Positions 40,951 to 50,259 are shown, numbered from the stretch's first letter. The stretch is 64,000 nucleotides of DNA from Bdellovibrionales bacterium CG10_big_fil_rev_8_21_14_0_10_45_34 (GCA_002778785.1 PEZS01000002.1:129501-193500), one strand, 5' to 3'. Made by a program: numbers and translations. The notes: a model not told the origin generated them from the letters alone.

Positions 40951-41532
40951 CTAGCGGGTTTTAGACCGGGCCTCGAGAATAGTTCCGTATTCATTGACGA
41001 AATTAGCCATGACCGCTTGACCAAATTTTTGGACATCAATTCGAAGCTCATTTAAAGAGCATGTGGGGACAGGCGTCCCCTCATTTGAAACATTAACTGC
41101 AAAATGAATGAGACACGAAGTGTTCGAAGCGGTGGCTACACTGATCGAAAGTTTCTTGTCGGTATTTGCTAAATAAAGATCATCCCCTTTTCGTATAAGC
41201 TTTACTTCTTTCTTACCTGCCGGCACGCTTGACTCTGCAGCTCTAGAATCAACGACATCTTTTACGATCGACGCCAATAATCGCTGCAGTGCTACCGCAC
41301 CTTTCAGGTCCCAATCAAAAACCTCTACGATGAAGTGAACCATCATCGAGCCTTCGATTTTGGATTGACTGATAACATCTTCAAGATCTTTCATGTTTTC
41401 AAAAGAAATCGCACAGGGTCCTTGCCACGAAACAATAGAGTCGCCAACCAGTCCGTGCTTTTGGTACGCAAATCTTGGCGCGAGCTGAGTTCCGTCGTAG
41501 GAAACAATTTCTTCACTCCAACTTGCCTTCAC
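40951..41532 (-). CDS. DUF366 family protein
   Basis: 193 residues. The DUF366 pattern is clear: YDGTQLAPRFAYQKHGLVGDSIVSWQGPC, MVHFIVEVFDWDLKGAVALQRLL, LIRKGDDLYLANTDKKLSISVATASNTSCLIHFAVNVSNEGTPVP. Function is unknown. It follows queC by 12 bases at the end of a queuosine-related gene run, which suggests a role in deazapurine metabolism. Several conserved Asp, His and Cys could be active-site residues, but none is proven. Confidence 0.82.
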   Translation of the reverse strand: MKASWSEEIVSYDGTQLAPRFAYQKHGLVGDSIVSWQGPCAISFENMKDLEDVISQSKIEGSMMVHFIVEVFDWDLKGAVALQRLLASIVKDVVDSRAAESSVPAGKKEVKLIRKGDDLYLANTDKKLSISVATASNTSCLIHFAVNVSNEGTPVPTCSLNELRIDVQKFGQAVMANFVNEYGTILEARSKTR

Positions 41533-41544
41533 CGAACACCTCTT

Positions 41545-42207
41545 TTAAGTAGAACTAGCCATCTTTGCTCTCAAAAATCTCTGACAACTTTCACAAACTC
41601 CACAGAGCTCGTCATTTGATTCGTAACATGGCCAAATATTATTGATGTCGATCCCCAATTCAAGCGCACGCGACAGAATTTGAGTTTTATCCATTTCAAT
41701 TGTCCAGCACTGTATTGTGGGTTGGGTCTGAGTTGAGAGCTCTAAGAACTGATTGGAAGCATTTACAAACTCGCCGGAATTGTCAGAAAAGGTCGCAGCC
41801 TCCTCTTTGTTCCATCCGACAACAATCCATCCTGCCCCCATTGCCTCTGCGAAACTTGCTGCAATATTGATAAAAACCCCATTGCGATTTGGTACCCAAA
41901 CTGCCTTAGCGGATTCCGCTGTGGCCAAATGATTTTCAAGATCAACGGAAGTTGGTAGCGGAGCCGAACGATTGACCAATGCACTCGTCGTGATCCGACT
42001 GAGCCATTCAAGTTCAATGATCTGATGGGGCACATTCAGTTGCTCGCAAAAGTAGCTTGCCGCGGCACACTCTTTACGAAAGCTTCGTTGACCATAGTCA
42101 AAAGTTAAAGCCAATACGACTTTAGAGCACCTAAAGGCTTCGTAAAGATTAACAACAGAATCTAAACCGCCCGAAAGTGTTATGATCGAAAGATTTGAAT
42201 GCGCCAA
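41545..42207 (-). CDS. queC: 7-cyano-7-deazaguanine synthase QueC
   Basis: 220 residues. The PP-loop LSGGLDSVVNLY (11-22) binds ATP. FDYGQR and VWVPNRNGVFINIAASFAE are QueC hallmarks, and the zinc site is CYESNDELCGVCESCQRF near the C-terminus. It converts 7-carboxy-7-deazaguanine to preQ0 using ammonia and ATP. It lies between yajC and the DUF366 gene, 12 bases from each. QueD, QueE and QueF are not in the window. Confidence 0.93.
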   Translation of the reverse strand: MAHSNLSIITLSGGLDSVVNLYEAFRCSKVVLALTFDYGQRSFRKECAAASYFCEQLNVPHQIIELEWLSRITTSALVNRSAPLPTSVDLENHLATAESAKAVWVPNRNGVFINIAASFAEAMGAGWIVVGWNKEEAATFSDNSGEFVNASNQFLELSTQTQPTIQCWTIEMDKTQILSRALELGIDINNIWPCYESNDELCGVCESCQRFLRAKMASST

Positions 42208-42219
42208 GATATAGAGCTT

Positions 42220-42531
42220 TTAAGCCGGCTGATCTTTTACTTGTCCAGCGATTTGGGTTCTTAAAATCTTCACCCTAACATCAGTCGCTATTTCGAGAGT
42301 TATGTATTTGTCTGTGAGGCCCTCTACCCGGCCCAAAATTCCGCTCACAGTTATTACCTGATCTCCGCGCTTTAGCGCCTCTTGCATCTTCGCCTGTTCT
42401 TTGCGGAACTTGCTCTGAGGTCTGATCATAAAGAAGTAAATAACTCCGAATAATAGGACCATCGGAAGTAAAGATTCTAACATCGACGGTTGTTGGGGAG
42501 TCGATTGTGCCCACGCATATGACCAAAACAT
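42220..42531 (-). CDS. yajC: Sec translocon accessory protein YajC
   Basis: 103 residues. A single membrane helix (LLPMVLLFGVIYFFMIRPQSK) is followed by the cytoplasmic YajC domain (RGDQVITVSGILGRVEGLTDKYITLEI). YajC associates with SecDF. In many bacteria queA-tgt-yajC-secD-secF are contiguous; here yajC follows tgt, but secD and secF lie ~11 kb away at 53115-55868. It is separated from tgt by 171 bases with no obvious feature. Confidence 0.93.
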   Translation of the reverse strand: MFWSYAWAQSTPQQPSMLESLLPMVLLFGVIYFFMIRPQSKFRKEQAKMQEALKRGDQVITVSGILGRVEGLTDKYITLEIATDVRVKILRTQIAGQVKDQPA

Positions 42532-42702
42532 ATTTACCTCACTCTTGCTTACTGGGTGATACCAAAAACAGCCAACAGGGGCAATGCTTATATGTCATTT
42601 GACCCGGTTCAAACCTCCTTAGGGCGAACTTAAACAGTCTGCTCAAGCAAGGGTTAGGGCAAAAATCGATCGCCCGGCTGCCTCAGCGTTTCAATCCGTC
42701 AA

Positions 42703-43821
42703 TTAGTTGGAACTGGTGTAAGTTGCTAGAAATTGATTTCTGAAGCTCGTCCACTTGCCCTCACAGATAGCAACTCTGGCCCGCGCCATAAGATCAAGAT
42801 AAAAGTGGAGGTTGTGGATCGTATTAAGCCGGGCCGATAGTATCTCCCCCGCCATAAACAAATGTCGCAAGTACGCCTTTGAATAATTTTTGGCCGTATA
42901 GGAATCGCTGAGTTCATCAATAGAAGACTCATCTTCTCGGAATTCCTCTCGTTTGATGCTGATCTTGCCCTTTGAGGTAAACAAAGTGCCATTTCGAGCC
43001 ACTCGCGTAGGCAGAACACAATCAAACATGTCGATGCCCGCATCTATAGCTCGAATCAGATCCAGGGGCGTTCCAACTCCCATCAAATATCTTGGCTTAT
43101 CCTGCGGTAAAAGCGGAGCCAGCTCCGGCAGCATCTGATGCATTTCTTCGATGGGCTCGCCAACACTGAAACCACCCAATGCATAACCCGGCAAATTCTG
43201 CGAGCAAACCTGCTCGATGCTTTCTTTACGTAAATTGTAATCGAGCCCACCTTGCGCGATTCCGAATAAAAGGTGTTTGCTATGATCGACATGCTTTACA
43301 CACCGATCTAGCCAACGATGTGTTCTATCAACGGCATCCTTAAGTGCGCTTTTCTCACAGGGGTGCGGCGGACATTCATCAAACGCCATGATAATATCTG
43401 AGCCTAGCGCCATCTGGATATCCATGCTTTTTTCTGGCCCTATAAAATGCTGCCGACCATCGAGATGACTTTTAAAAGTAACGCCCTCTTCGTCGATCTT
43501 TCGCAGTTGGCTTAAGGAGAATACTTGAAAGCCACCACTGTCTGTGAGGATCGGGTCTGGCCAATTCATAAATTTGTGAAGGCCGCCCAACTTCTTTATC
43601 GTGTCTTCACCCGGTCTGAGGTGAAGGTGATAAGTGTTACCCAATATTATTTGAGAACCTATTTGCTTTAATTCTTCTGGAAGCATGCCTTTAACAGTGG
43701 CTTTTGTTCCTACTGGCATAAAGACAGGTGTTTTGATTTCACCCCGAAGGGTATGAAGTTTACCGGCGCGAGCATTCGATCCCGCTGCACGGGCCTCAAC
43801 CTGAAAAGAACCAAAACTCAT
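42703..43821 (-). CDS. tgt: tRNA-guanine transglycosylase Tgt lacking the zinc cysteines
   Basis: 372 residues, normal Tgt length. Active-site segments are intact: LTDSGGFQVFSL, GGFSVGEP and the nucleophile in DMFDCVLPTRVARNG (Asp267). The zinc site is not. Where bacterial Tgt has CxCxxC (Zymomonas mobilis Cys318, 320, 323), this protein has Ser305, Ser307 and Ala310 (ELSDSYTAKNYS); only the His ligand (His336, in TIHNLHFY) is kept. Spacing is otherwise exact. Tgt swaps guanine 34 for preQ1 in Asp, Asn, His and Tyr tRNAs. It follows queA by 7 bases. Confidence 0.93.
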   Translation of the reverse strand: MSFGSFQVEARAAGSNARAGKLHTLRGEIKTPVFMPVGTKATVKGMLPEELKQIGSQIILGNTYHLHLRPGEDTIKKLGGLHKFMNWPDPILTDSGGFQVFSLSQLRKIDEEGVTFKSHLDGRQHFIGPEKSMDIQMALGSDIIMAFDECPPHPCEKSALKDAVDRTHRWLDRCVKHVDHSKHLLFGIAQGGLDYNLRKESIEQVCSQNLPGYALGGFSVGEPIEEMHQMLPELAPLLPQDKPRYLMGVGTPLDLIRAIDAGIDMFDCVLPTRVARNGTLFTSKGKISIKREEFREDESSIDELSDSYTAKNYSKAYLRHLFMAGEILSARLNTIHNLHFYLDLMARARVAICEGKWTSFRNQFLATYTSSN

Positions 43822-43828
43822 AGTGTTG

Positions 43829-44857
43829 TCACCGCTTGCATCGCCATACCGTCATATCACCATAGCTAAAAAGTCGAAATTTTCTTTCTATCGCCCAACT
43901 GTAGGCTGCCAAGGTGTCTTTGTGCCCTGCAAAGGAGCAAACGAGCGCCAACAAAGTGCTTTTGGGTTGATGAAAGTTTGTAACAAGATAATCAGCGGTT
44001 TCAAAGTTATAATTCCCATAGATAAACAAATCACTACTTCCGCGAAATGCTGTTTCAGACTCTATCAGCATCCCCTTTGCGACAGACTCCAGGGATCGCA
44101 GCACAGTTGTTCCTATTGCCCAAACTTTACCCCCCTCTTCTTTGCATCTGCTCAAGGCGGACCACGTATCCTTAGGAACTTCAATTTCTTCTGAGTGCAT
44201 AATGTGCTCAGTAAGATTGCCGGCGGTGACTGGTAAGAAAGTTCCTAGCCCCACGTGCAACGTTACAGTTTTCAGCAATGCTCCCGTATTTTTAATGGTC
44301 TCTAAGTGATGGGGTTTAAAATGCAAACTGGCTGTAGGGGCCGCCTGACTTCCTGGAACCTTGGCAAAAATAGTCTGGTACCAGTTCTCATCATCATCTA
44401 GACAATGGCGCGATGATCTTACTTGTTGAATGTAAGGGGGCAGCGGCATTTCACCATTCCTGTAGAAATAATCTTCATCTATTGGCTGGCTGAGTTTCAA
44501 TACTTGAGGCACTCCCTTGGCTACAATCTCTGCTGTCAGGTCACCGGTAAGATAGAGAACCTCGTCTTTCTTTAAACGCGAACTTGGGCACAAAACCTCC
44601 CAAAGAAGACTTTCTTTACTGCGAACAAAAAGTATCTCGAACTCTTCGCCATTATTTCTTTTTGCAAAGATTCGTCTCTTAGAAACCTTGGTATCGTTTA
44701 CGACCACGACATCTCTTGCCGAAATCTTGGCTAAGAGCGACGACATATCGATTTCACATGGGGCCGCATCGTCGACCCACATAATGCGCGAGGGCTTATG
44801 TGGCTCGGTGGCGATGAGCTCCTGCGGGTAGGAAAAATCAAGTTCCGAAGTCTTAAT
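43829..44857 (-). CDS. queA: S-adenosylmethionine:tRNA ribosyltransferase-isomerase QueA with non-standard start
   Basis: The first ATG (44782) would remove the conserved N-terminus. The same frame upstream reads KTSELDFSYPQELIATEPHK, then PSRIMWVDDAA, which is the normal QueA beginning. It is open only from the TGA of the slipin gene and contains no ATG, GTG or TTG. The best-placed first codon is ATT at 44857; CTG at 44869 is the alternative. Other signatures are DVVVVNDTKV, TASLHFKP, HVGLGTF and YLVTNFHQPKSTLLALV. It makes epoxyqueuosine from preQ1-tRNA. Translation probably depends on coupling to the slipin stop. Confidence 0.85.
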   Translation of the reverse strand: MKTSELDFSYPQELIATEPHKPSRIMWVDDAAPCEIDMSSLLAKISARDVVVVNDTKVSKRRIFAKRNNGEEFEILFVRSKESLLWEVLCPSSRLKKDEVLYLTGDLTAEIVAKGVPQVLKLSQPIDEDYFYRNGEMPLPPYIQQVRSSRHCLDDDENWYQTIFAKVPGSQAAPTASLHFKPHHLETIKNTGALLKTVTLHVGLGTFLPVTAGNLTEHIMHSEEIEVPKDTWSALSRCKEEGGKVWAIGTTVLRSLESVAKGMLIESETAFRGSSDLFIYGNYNFETADYLVTNFHQPKSTLLALVCSFAGHKDTLAAYSWAIERKFRLFSYGDMTVWRCKR

Positions 44858-44875
44858 TGCGAAACTCAGATTTGA

Positions 44876-45622
44876 TCAAGTTTTCTTTTCAACAAATGGC
44901 TTTAGCATATCGATAGGTAGCGGAAAGACAATAAGAGTACTCTTATCATTCGCCACTTCTGTCATTGCTTGCAAATAAGCCAATTGTAAAGCTGACGGCG
45001 ACGAAGCCAGCATTTTTGATGCTTCGGCAAGTCGGCTAGATCTTTGAACTTCACCTTCGGCGCTGATCACTTTAGCTCTTCGAATTCTTTCGGCTTCAGC
45101 CTCTCTCGCCATGGCTTTTTGCATGGATTCAGGCAGATCAATTTGTTTGACCTCTACCATGCTAATTTTAATTCCCCACGGCTCTGTTTGGTTGTCCAAA
45201 ATTGATTGCAATCGTTGATTGATTTCATCGCGATTGCTCAACATTTCGTCCAAGGGAACCTGGCCCAAAACAGATCGTAGTGTGGTTTGAGCAAGCTGAC
45301 TTGTACCAAAATAATAATCTTCGATTTGAAGTATTGCTTTAGCCGCGTCCACAACTCTAAAGTAAACGACTGCATTCACTTTCACGCTCACGTTATCTTT
45401 AGTAATAACATCCTGAGGCTGAACATCCATTGTGATGGTTCGCATATCGACTCGAATCATGCGATCAACACCCGGAATAAGAATGATTACCCCTGGACCT
45501 TTTAATCCAATGTACTTACCCAATCTGAGAACAACTGCGCGCTCGTACTGCGGCATAATTTTCAAAACGGAAGTGATAAACACAACACCCGCTGCAATAG
45601 CAACAAGAACTCCAATCGACAT
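44876..45622 (-). CDS. SPFH-domain slipin (stomatin-like) membrane protein
   Basis: 248 residues. One N-terminal membrane segment (about 2-20) precedes an SPFH domain ([39 protein letters not shown], then [21 protein letters not shown]) and a helical coiled region ([22 protein letters not shown]). Slipins form membrane-bound oligomers and usually pair with an NfeD protease, which here lies 20 bases upstream. The stop (TGA 44876-44878) is in the same frame as queA. Confidence 0.92.
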   Translation of the reverse strand: MSIGVLVAIAAGVVFITSVLKIMPQYERAVVLRLGKYIGLKGPGVIILIPGVDRMIRVDMRTITMDVQPQDVITKDNVSVKVNAVVYFRVVDAAKAILQIEDYYFGTSQLAQTTLRSVLGQVPLDEMLSNRDEINQRLQSILDNQTEPWGIKISMVEVKQIDLPESMQKAMAREAEAERIRRAKVISAEGEVQRSSRLAEASKMLASSPSALQLAYLQAMTEVANDKSTLIVFPLPIDMLKPFVEKKT

Positions 45623-45642
45623 AATTACCTCCTTGGGGTTTC

Positions 45643-46965
45643 TTATACCCTTTTTACCCTTAGAACCAAGCCCGATTGTTCTATAATTTCAATTTCATCG
45701 TCTTTTTTAACAAGTTCACTCGATTCAAAAGCCCAAATCTCCCCTTCTATTTGCACTTGGCCCCGCATACCGGTTGGATCTACGAACCAAACCTTCAGTC
45801 TCCTCCCTACCATTGAGTCATAACTCAACTTAGGTGAAGACTTCTGAGCTTTTACCACAAGGTAGGCGACAGCGAGCATAATCCCCCCCGCAACAAGCGC
45901 TGTCGGAAGCACAATTTTTAGCATGGCAGCCCAACCTCCAGAGATCGAAGGATCAAACATATAAATGCCTCCAATGACAAATGAGACCAGACCTGCAACT
46001 CCTAAAATCCCGAAACTAGGCACAAAGGCCTCGGCCACCAAGAAGGCCAAACCGAGAACAATCAGGGCCACACCGCCCCACCACACTGCCAATTTTGAAA
46101 ACGACACTAGCGCCAAAATTAGACCGATGCCGCCGAGTACGCCAGGAACAATCGTTCCAGGATGTGTGATCTCAAAGTAAAGAAGGGCAAGGCTTCCCAT
46201 GAAGAGCAGGTAGGCAATTTGCGGGTCCGAGAAGAGACTTAAAAGATAATGTTTTAAGCTGCTTTCGAATTTAATGATTGTTCCGACAGTCACACTTTTT
46301 GTAGACCGATCCGTCATCACAACCTTTTTCCCCTTTGCCATTTCGAGAAACTGATTGATTGAGGCAGACACAAAGTCGAGACCACCTTCTTTGAGAGCGT
46401 CCTTTGCAGACACAGCTTTGGCTTCTGTGATGATGTCACGCCCGAACTTTTGACTCCTACCGCGAAGGGACGTCAAACCATCAAGCCAACTTGTCGTGTC
46501 GTTTATCATTTTCTTTCGGAGATCCTCCGACATCTCTTGCCCTGTTGCTAAGATGGGCGTGGCAGCTCCTAAATTGGTAGTCTCGAGTGCGCCGTTTACA
46601 TGACAAGCTTGTAGTATAATCGCACCTGCGCTACCCGCATGCGCCCCTTCAGGGGCGACAAGACACAATACCGGAAACTCAAAATTCAAAATGAGCTCCA
46701 CAATTTCTCTTGTCGAATCCAAAAGACCGCCAGGCGTATTCATTAAAAAAAGAACCGTCGAGCAATTCTTTTTTCGAACTTCGACAAAAACATCTTTCAC
46801 CAATTCAACTGTTGAAGGTCCGATCACACCACTCATTGATGCCTCAATCGTGCAACCGCTTGCCTCGGTCGCGGGGGGCTCTGCCGGCGCTTGCGCATTT
46901 AGAGAGAGCGGCAAAACAACTAGGGCCATCAAAAAAACTATCAATCCGTTTTTAAATCTCGTCAT
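45643..46965 (-). CDS. nfeD: NfeD-family membrane serine protease
   Basis: 440 residues. A signal peptide (1-25) precedes a ClpP-like protease domain: [34 protein letters not shown] and the catalytic Ser in [16 protein letters not shown]. Four to five membrane helices follow (about 255-375), then a C-terminal OB-like NfeD domain ([33 protein letters not shown]). This long form acts with the slipin encoded next, cleaving stomatin-type proteins in membrane quality control. The start overlaps the upstream gene by 14 bases. Confidence 0.9.
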   Translation of the reverse strand: MTRFKNGLIVFLMALVVLPLSLNAQAPAEPPATEASGCTIEASMSGVIGPSTVELVKDVFVEVRKKNCSTVLFLMNTPGGLLDSTREIVELILNFEFPVLCLVAPEGAHAGSAGAIILQACHVNGALETTNLGAATPILATGQEMSEDLRKKMINDTTSWLDGLTSLRGRSQKFGRDIITEAKAVSAKDALKEGGLDFVSASINQFLEMAKGKKVVMTDRSTKSVTVGTIIKFESSLKHYLLSLFSDPQIAYLLFMGSLALLYFEITHPGTIVPGVLGGIGLILALVSFSKLAVWWGGVALIVLGLAFLVAEAFVPSFGILGVAGLVSFVIGGIYMFDPSISGGWAAMLKIVLPTALVAGGIMLAVAYLVVKAQKSSPKLSYDSMVGRRLKVWFVDPTGMRGQVQIEGEIWAFESSELVKKDDEIEIIEQSGLVLRVKRV

Positions 46966-47683
46966 CTTTACTTTCCTTTTGAGAAGACAGAACTTTCTCT
47001 CGCTTGGCGGCTTTCAACTGATTTATTTTTGGTTTCAGAATCTTTAAATCATTCCAGACTTGAGCTTTGCGATCAGGATTTATCAGCAAGTCTTCTATGG
47101 CTTCCGTGACTGTCCAGCTCAACTGAGACGTCAACTTAGCATTCAAACCTGGAGTATGGGAGCTTTCTATAAGACTTTGCTGAAAGGCCCTTGAATTTCG
47201 AACTCCGAACGAGATGCCTAGAAACTTTTCATCACTTTTGGATAAAAAATCTGAAAGCTGTTTGTCGGACCCTGATAGGACGTCTTCATCAGTTAGCCCG
47301 ATGGCGCCGAGAATTTTATTATAAAGCTCAAAGGCAAGCGCGTTGCTCGGAAGTGGCGCCCCTAGGATTACGGCACAAATCGCTCTTTTTGTGTTTTGCG
47401 TATTAGTTTTCTCTTCGTAGCTCGTTGCTGTTACCAAGGGGGCGCTTTCAGAAAGGGCTGCAGAAGGTTCCGTTAACTCCGAAACCCTCACTTCTTTTTG
47501 TTGAAGATGCAGAGTTTTCTGAGCACGGTTAGCCGTTGCAGACGCAGATTCCGGTAAAACGAGGTAATCGATTCCGAAAACTTCTTTTAGATACACAAGC
47601 CAGTTGTGTGCCGGCTGATTCTCAACTGATTGGTTCTCTGGATTCGACTGAGTCTGCAAGAAATCTCCCAACCTACCAGGCAA
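46952..47683 (-). CDS. Unrecognised protein upstream of nfeD
   Basis: 243 residues from a TTG; the frame is open and protein-like for 25 more codons upstream but offers no better start. No signal peptide or membrane segment is seen. The middle is Ala/Ser/Glu-rich (TATSYEEKTNTQNTKRA) and the end is Lys-rich (INQLKAAKREKVLSSQKESK). The segment ICAVILGAPLPSNALAFELYNKILGAIGL is hydrophobic enough to be a folded core. It overlaps nfeD by 14 bases, so it probably belongs to that operon. No function can be assigned. Confidence 0.6.
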   Translation of the reverse strand: MPGRLGDFLQTQSNPENQSVENQPAHNWLVYLKEVFGIDYLVLPESASATANRAQKTLHLQQKEVRVSELTEPSAALSESAPLVTATSYEEKTNTQNTKRAICAVILGAPLPSNALAFELYNKILGAIGLTDEDVLSGSDKQLSDFLSKSDEKFLGISFGVRNSRAFQQSLIESSHTPGLNAKLTSQLSWTVTEAIEDLLINPDRKAQVWNDLKILKPKINQLKAAKREKVLSSQKESKDDEI

Positions 47684-47815
47684 CTCAAGCTCACTAGCAG
47701 AAAACCTAGCCCGCTTTTTAAAGGACGATTGTCCCCGTCAATTGGTCTTGATTTTATCCTTATGTCTCAATTTGAATCAAAAGTCATCCGAATCAATCAT
47801 CAAGGAGGCTGTGCC

Positions 47816-48049
47816 ATGGAAAAAAACCGTTTAAAATTGAATAGCCAATCTGAATGGAGTGAGCACATTGACCTGGACTTTCTGAGCATGGACCAAATTG
47901 CAGAAAATCCTTTGATTCACTGTGGTCTGTGTGGTTCGAACCTCAAATTCAGTCATGCAATTGATTATGCGGTGCTGAGTATCGAGGAGAAGGCCCACTG
48001 CCCTTCTTGCGGCATGACCCAAAAGCAAACGCTGCACGGAATACATTAG
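47816..48049 (+). CDS. Small zinc-ribbon protein
   Basis: 77 residues from the ATG at 47816, with AGGAGG seven bases upstream; an ATG at 47762 is possible but has no ribosome site. Two Cys pairs, CGLCG and CPSCG, are ~27 residues apart and would hold one zinc. The rest is short (LDFLSMDQIAENPLIH before, MTQKQTLHGIH after). Zinc ribbons of this size usually bind nucleic acid or a protein partner; the target is unknown. It is divergent from the gene at 46952 and ends two bases before the convergent SGNH gene stop. Confidence 0.65.
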   Translation: MEKNRLKLNSQSEWSEHIDLDFLSMDQIAENPLIHCGLCGSNLKFSHAIDYAVLSIEEKAHCPSCGMTQKQTLHGIH

Positions 48050-48051
48050 TA

Positions 48052-49305
48052 CTAGTCTTTTTTGATCTGTTCGGTAGGTATGACTGCATCTTCTTCTCTT
48101 ACCTTCTTAGGATCCTCTACGACGTTGTTTTTTCTCATAGTCTCGACTTTTTTTGCTGCTTTTGAGGCTTCTTTATCAGAATCCTTTTTGGCTTTAGCGG
48201 TATCTTTCTTGTCTTTCTTGTCTTTCTTGTCTTTCTTGTCTTTGTTGTCTTTGTTGTTCTTTGTGCTTTGTAAACTGCGAAAAGCCGATCCGCTTACCTT
48301 TTGAGAGCGCCTATCCACAAAATCAGCAACCACAGGATAAACTCCCTCGACGACCGTTTGCACGGACGCTGGAATCAGATGCCCGTCCTTCGACCAAAGA
48401 TTGGTTTTTTTAAGAGCACTCACTTCTGCGGGCGGGTCTACATAAGTAAAATAATCGGCCATGCGAGGCGCTATGCCTTTAAATCTCAGTGCTGCCTGCC
48501 ACTCTGGGGGAATCATCGCCCCGCTGGCAAACTCTCTCATAAACTCTGAGAACTGCTCTCTTTGCCAGTTGCTATAAACCCCCTGAAACTGAGGAGGCCC
48601 CCACCACATAATCCGATCCTTCATAGAGTCTTCGACATTGCCCTGGCCGTCAGCAAACAAACAACGGGAGATTTCAGGAAGAAACTCATGGATTTTATAG
48701 TCGCGCATTTGCACTTCTAGAAGTTCGTTTTTTGATATCCTTTTGTTTTGGCTCGACCTCTTATCTTGTGAAATCTGATTGGTGCCTAACCCAATAATGA
48801 CAACGTCCCATTCAACATAACCCGTGGCGCGCCTCAAGCGCTCGCAAAGCGAAGCCGGCGTTTTTGAAATTTCTTTATCGGTTGAAAACTGTGTGTGCCG
48901 ATTGTTTTTGTTACTCTGATTGCTCTTATTGGCCAGGCTTTTAGCTACGTCGCCTAGGCCACGCTTATTTAGACCCGGCTCCGTAACCCAACACTTTGGG
49001 TCAAAACGAGGTTCAGGACACTTATGCCAACTGAATTTTTTAAAGGCGAAACTAGAATGCAGTGAGGATGTGGTACCATCTACCCAGTTCTTTGTCGTCG
49101 ATCCGTAAGACGAGAAAACATCGATGCAGTGGCCATACCCGGTATCGCGAGCCGCCTTAATAAATGCTAAACCCAACGGTCCTTGAATATGAGAGTCCCC
49201 CAAGATCATAGCCCTGTGATTGCAATCAATCCGCGACGCCGTGGCTGAAGGAAGGATAAACCATGGAAATAGAGCCGATGCGACAAGCCAGATTATATTC
49301 GTCAC
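48052..49305 (-). CDS. Exported SGNH/GDSL-type hydrolase with Lys/Asp repeat tail
   Basis: 417 residues, signal peptide about 1-23. Block I is AMILGDSHIQGPLG (Ser38 as nucleophile), block III resembles VVIIGLGTNQI, and SKDGHLIP near residue 320 could give the Asp-His pair. SGNH enzymes are esterases or deacetylases, often acting on carbohydrates or envelope polymers. After ~345 comes a tail of KDKKD repeats encoded by a 9-base tandem repeat, then Lys/Glu-rich sequence. An insert of Asn/Ser/Lys (SNQSNKNNRHTQ) splits the domain. The hydrolase call is moderately sure. Confidence 0.7.
   Translation of the reverse strand: MTNIIWLVASALFPWFILPSATASRIDCNHRAMILGDSHIQGPLGLAFIKAARDTGYGHCIDVFSSYGSTTKNWVDGTTSSLHSSFAFKKFSWHKCPEPRFDPKCWVTEPGLNKRGLGDVAKSLANKSNQSNKNNRHTQFSTDKEISKTPASLCERLRRATGYVEWDVVIIGLGTNQISQDKRSSQNKRISKNELLEVQMRDYKIHEFLPEISRCLFADGQGNVEDSMKDRIMWWGPPQFQGVYSNWQREQFSEFMREFASGAMIPPEWQAALRFKGIAPRMADYFTYVDPPAEVSALKKTNLWSKDGHLIPASVQTVVEGVYPVVADFVDRRSQKVSGSAFRSLQSTKNNKDNKDKKDKKDKKDKKDTAKAKKDSDKEASKAAKKVETMRKNNVVEDPKKVREEDAVIPTEQIKKD
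48203..48262. repeat. 9-base tandem repeat in the SGNH gene
   Basis: TTTCTTGTC is repeated four times, followed by TTTGTTGTC variants. It encodes KDKKDKKD on the minus strand. The unit keeps the frame when it expands or shrinks. Confidence 0.9.
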
Positions 49306-50142
49306 CTACTTTATACCGATCTCGGTCAGGCGTTCATTGAGATACTCACCTGCAGTGAATCCTTTTTTCAGCTCAAAATATTCGTGGGGGTGCACAAACA
49401 ACGGCATCGAAAACCTCGCGGTCCCGGACGCTTGGCCCGTCGGATTTATAACCTGATGCGTTGTCGATTTAATTCCACCTTTTGTCGCAAGTTGGAGCAT
49501 GTCTCCTGCGTTAACAACAATCGAATGGGGATCATACGGGACGTCAAACCAGGTTCCGGTTATATCCTTCACCTGAAGGCCCATGGCAGTGGCAGAAGGT
49601 AAGAGCGTAATCAAATTGATGTCTTCATGTGGTGCCGCTCGCACGGCCCCAGAAACCTCAGAACCGCTTATTGGAGGGTAATGTATAATACGAAACAATG
49701 TACTTGGGCTTTCATCAGCCATTTCGCGAAAGCGCGATAACCCTACCTCTTTTTCATCCGCTGATAATACAGAATCAACCCAACCCAATATTGTTAGACC
49801 CATCTTCGAAAGCTCGGAGTAGAGTTTGCGCGTGGAGGTCTCTAATCCCTCAGGAAGCGTGGTTCTCGGATAAACGTGAAAAAATTCTTTAAGATCTTTT
49901 TCAGAGTATCCTTTGGCGTTTTCCGAGAGCATCGGAAAGTACCCAGACTGATCGGGGGCCTGCCTCAAGTAATCGAATTTGGAGTCTGAACCAAAAAAAG
50001 CCTTCCAATCGGCATAAACACTCTCTACCAAAGCCCATGGCACTGGGTGGTCGGTAATAACCGCAAAACCTGTTTCCTTCAGTGATCTGACGAACTCCTG
50101 AGGCGCGCTATTACTTGTAAATGAAACTTTTTTAACATTCAT
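49306..50142 (-). CDS. 2-oxoglutarate/Fe(II)-dependent oxygenase, isopenicillin N synthase-like
   Basis: 278 residues from the ATG at 50142, preceded by AAGGAGG; the frame runs to 50205 without a better site. The N-terminal part (LKETGFAVITDHPVPWALVESVYADWKAFF) is the DIOX_N pattern. The iron ligands are HED (His172, Asp174) and His229 (THQVINP), and ARFSMP provides the Arg for 2-oxoglutarate. The middle has RIIHYPP and NAGDMLQLATKGGIKSTTH. Such enzymes hydroxylate or oxidise small molecules; the substrate is unknown. It is divergent from purK. Confidence 0.88.
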   Translation of the reverse strand: MNVKKVSFTSNSAPQEFVRSLKETGFAVITDHPVPWALVESVYADWKAFFGSDSKFDYLRQAPDQSGYFPMLSENAKGYSEKDLKEFFHVYPRTTLPEGLETSTRKLYSELSKMGLTILGWVDSVLSADEKEVGLSRFREMADESPSTLFRIIHYPPISGSEVSGAVRAAPHEDINLITLLPSATAMGLQVKDITGTWFDVPYDPHSIVVNAGDMLQLATKGGIKSTTHQVINPTGQASGTARFSMPLFVHPHEYFELKKGFTAGEYLNERLTEIGIK

Positions 50143-50259
50143 ATCCCCTCCTTCTTCTCTAACCTTGATGTAGCTGGTAGTACTACACTCTGGGGCCTTG
50201 CGCAATTCAGAGAGGGTTGCCCGTGGTCAGCATGCTATTAAACGGAGCTAAGATTTAAA

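Noticed and set aside
42604..42616. GGTTCAAACC resembling a tRNA T-loop
   Set aside because: Flanking bases do not form a T-stem or acceptor stem.
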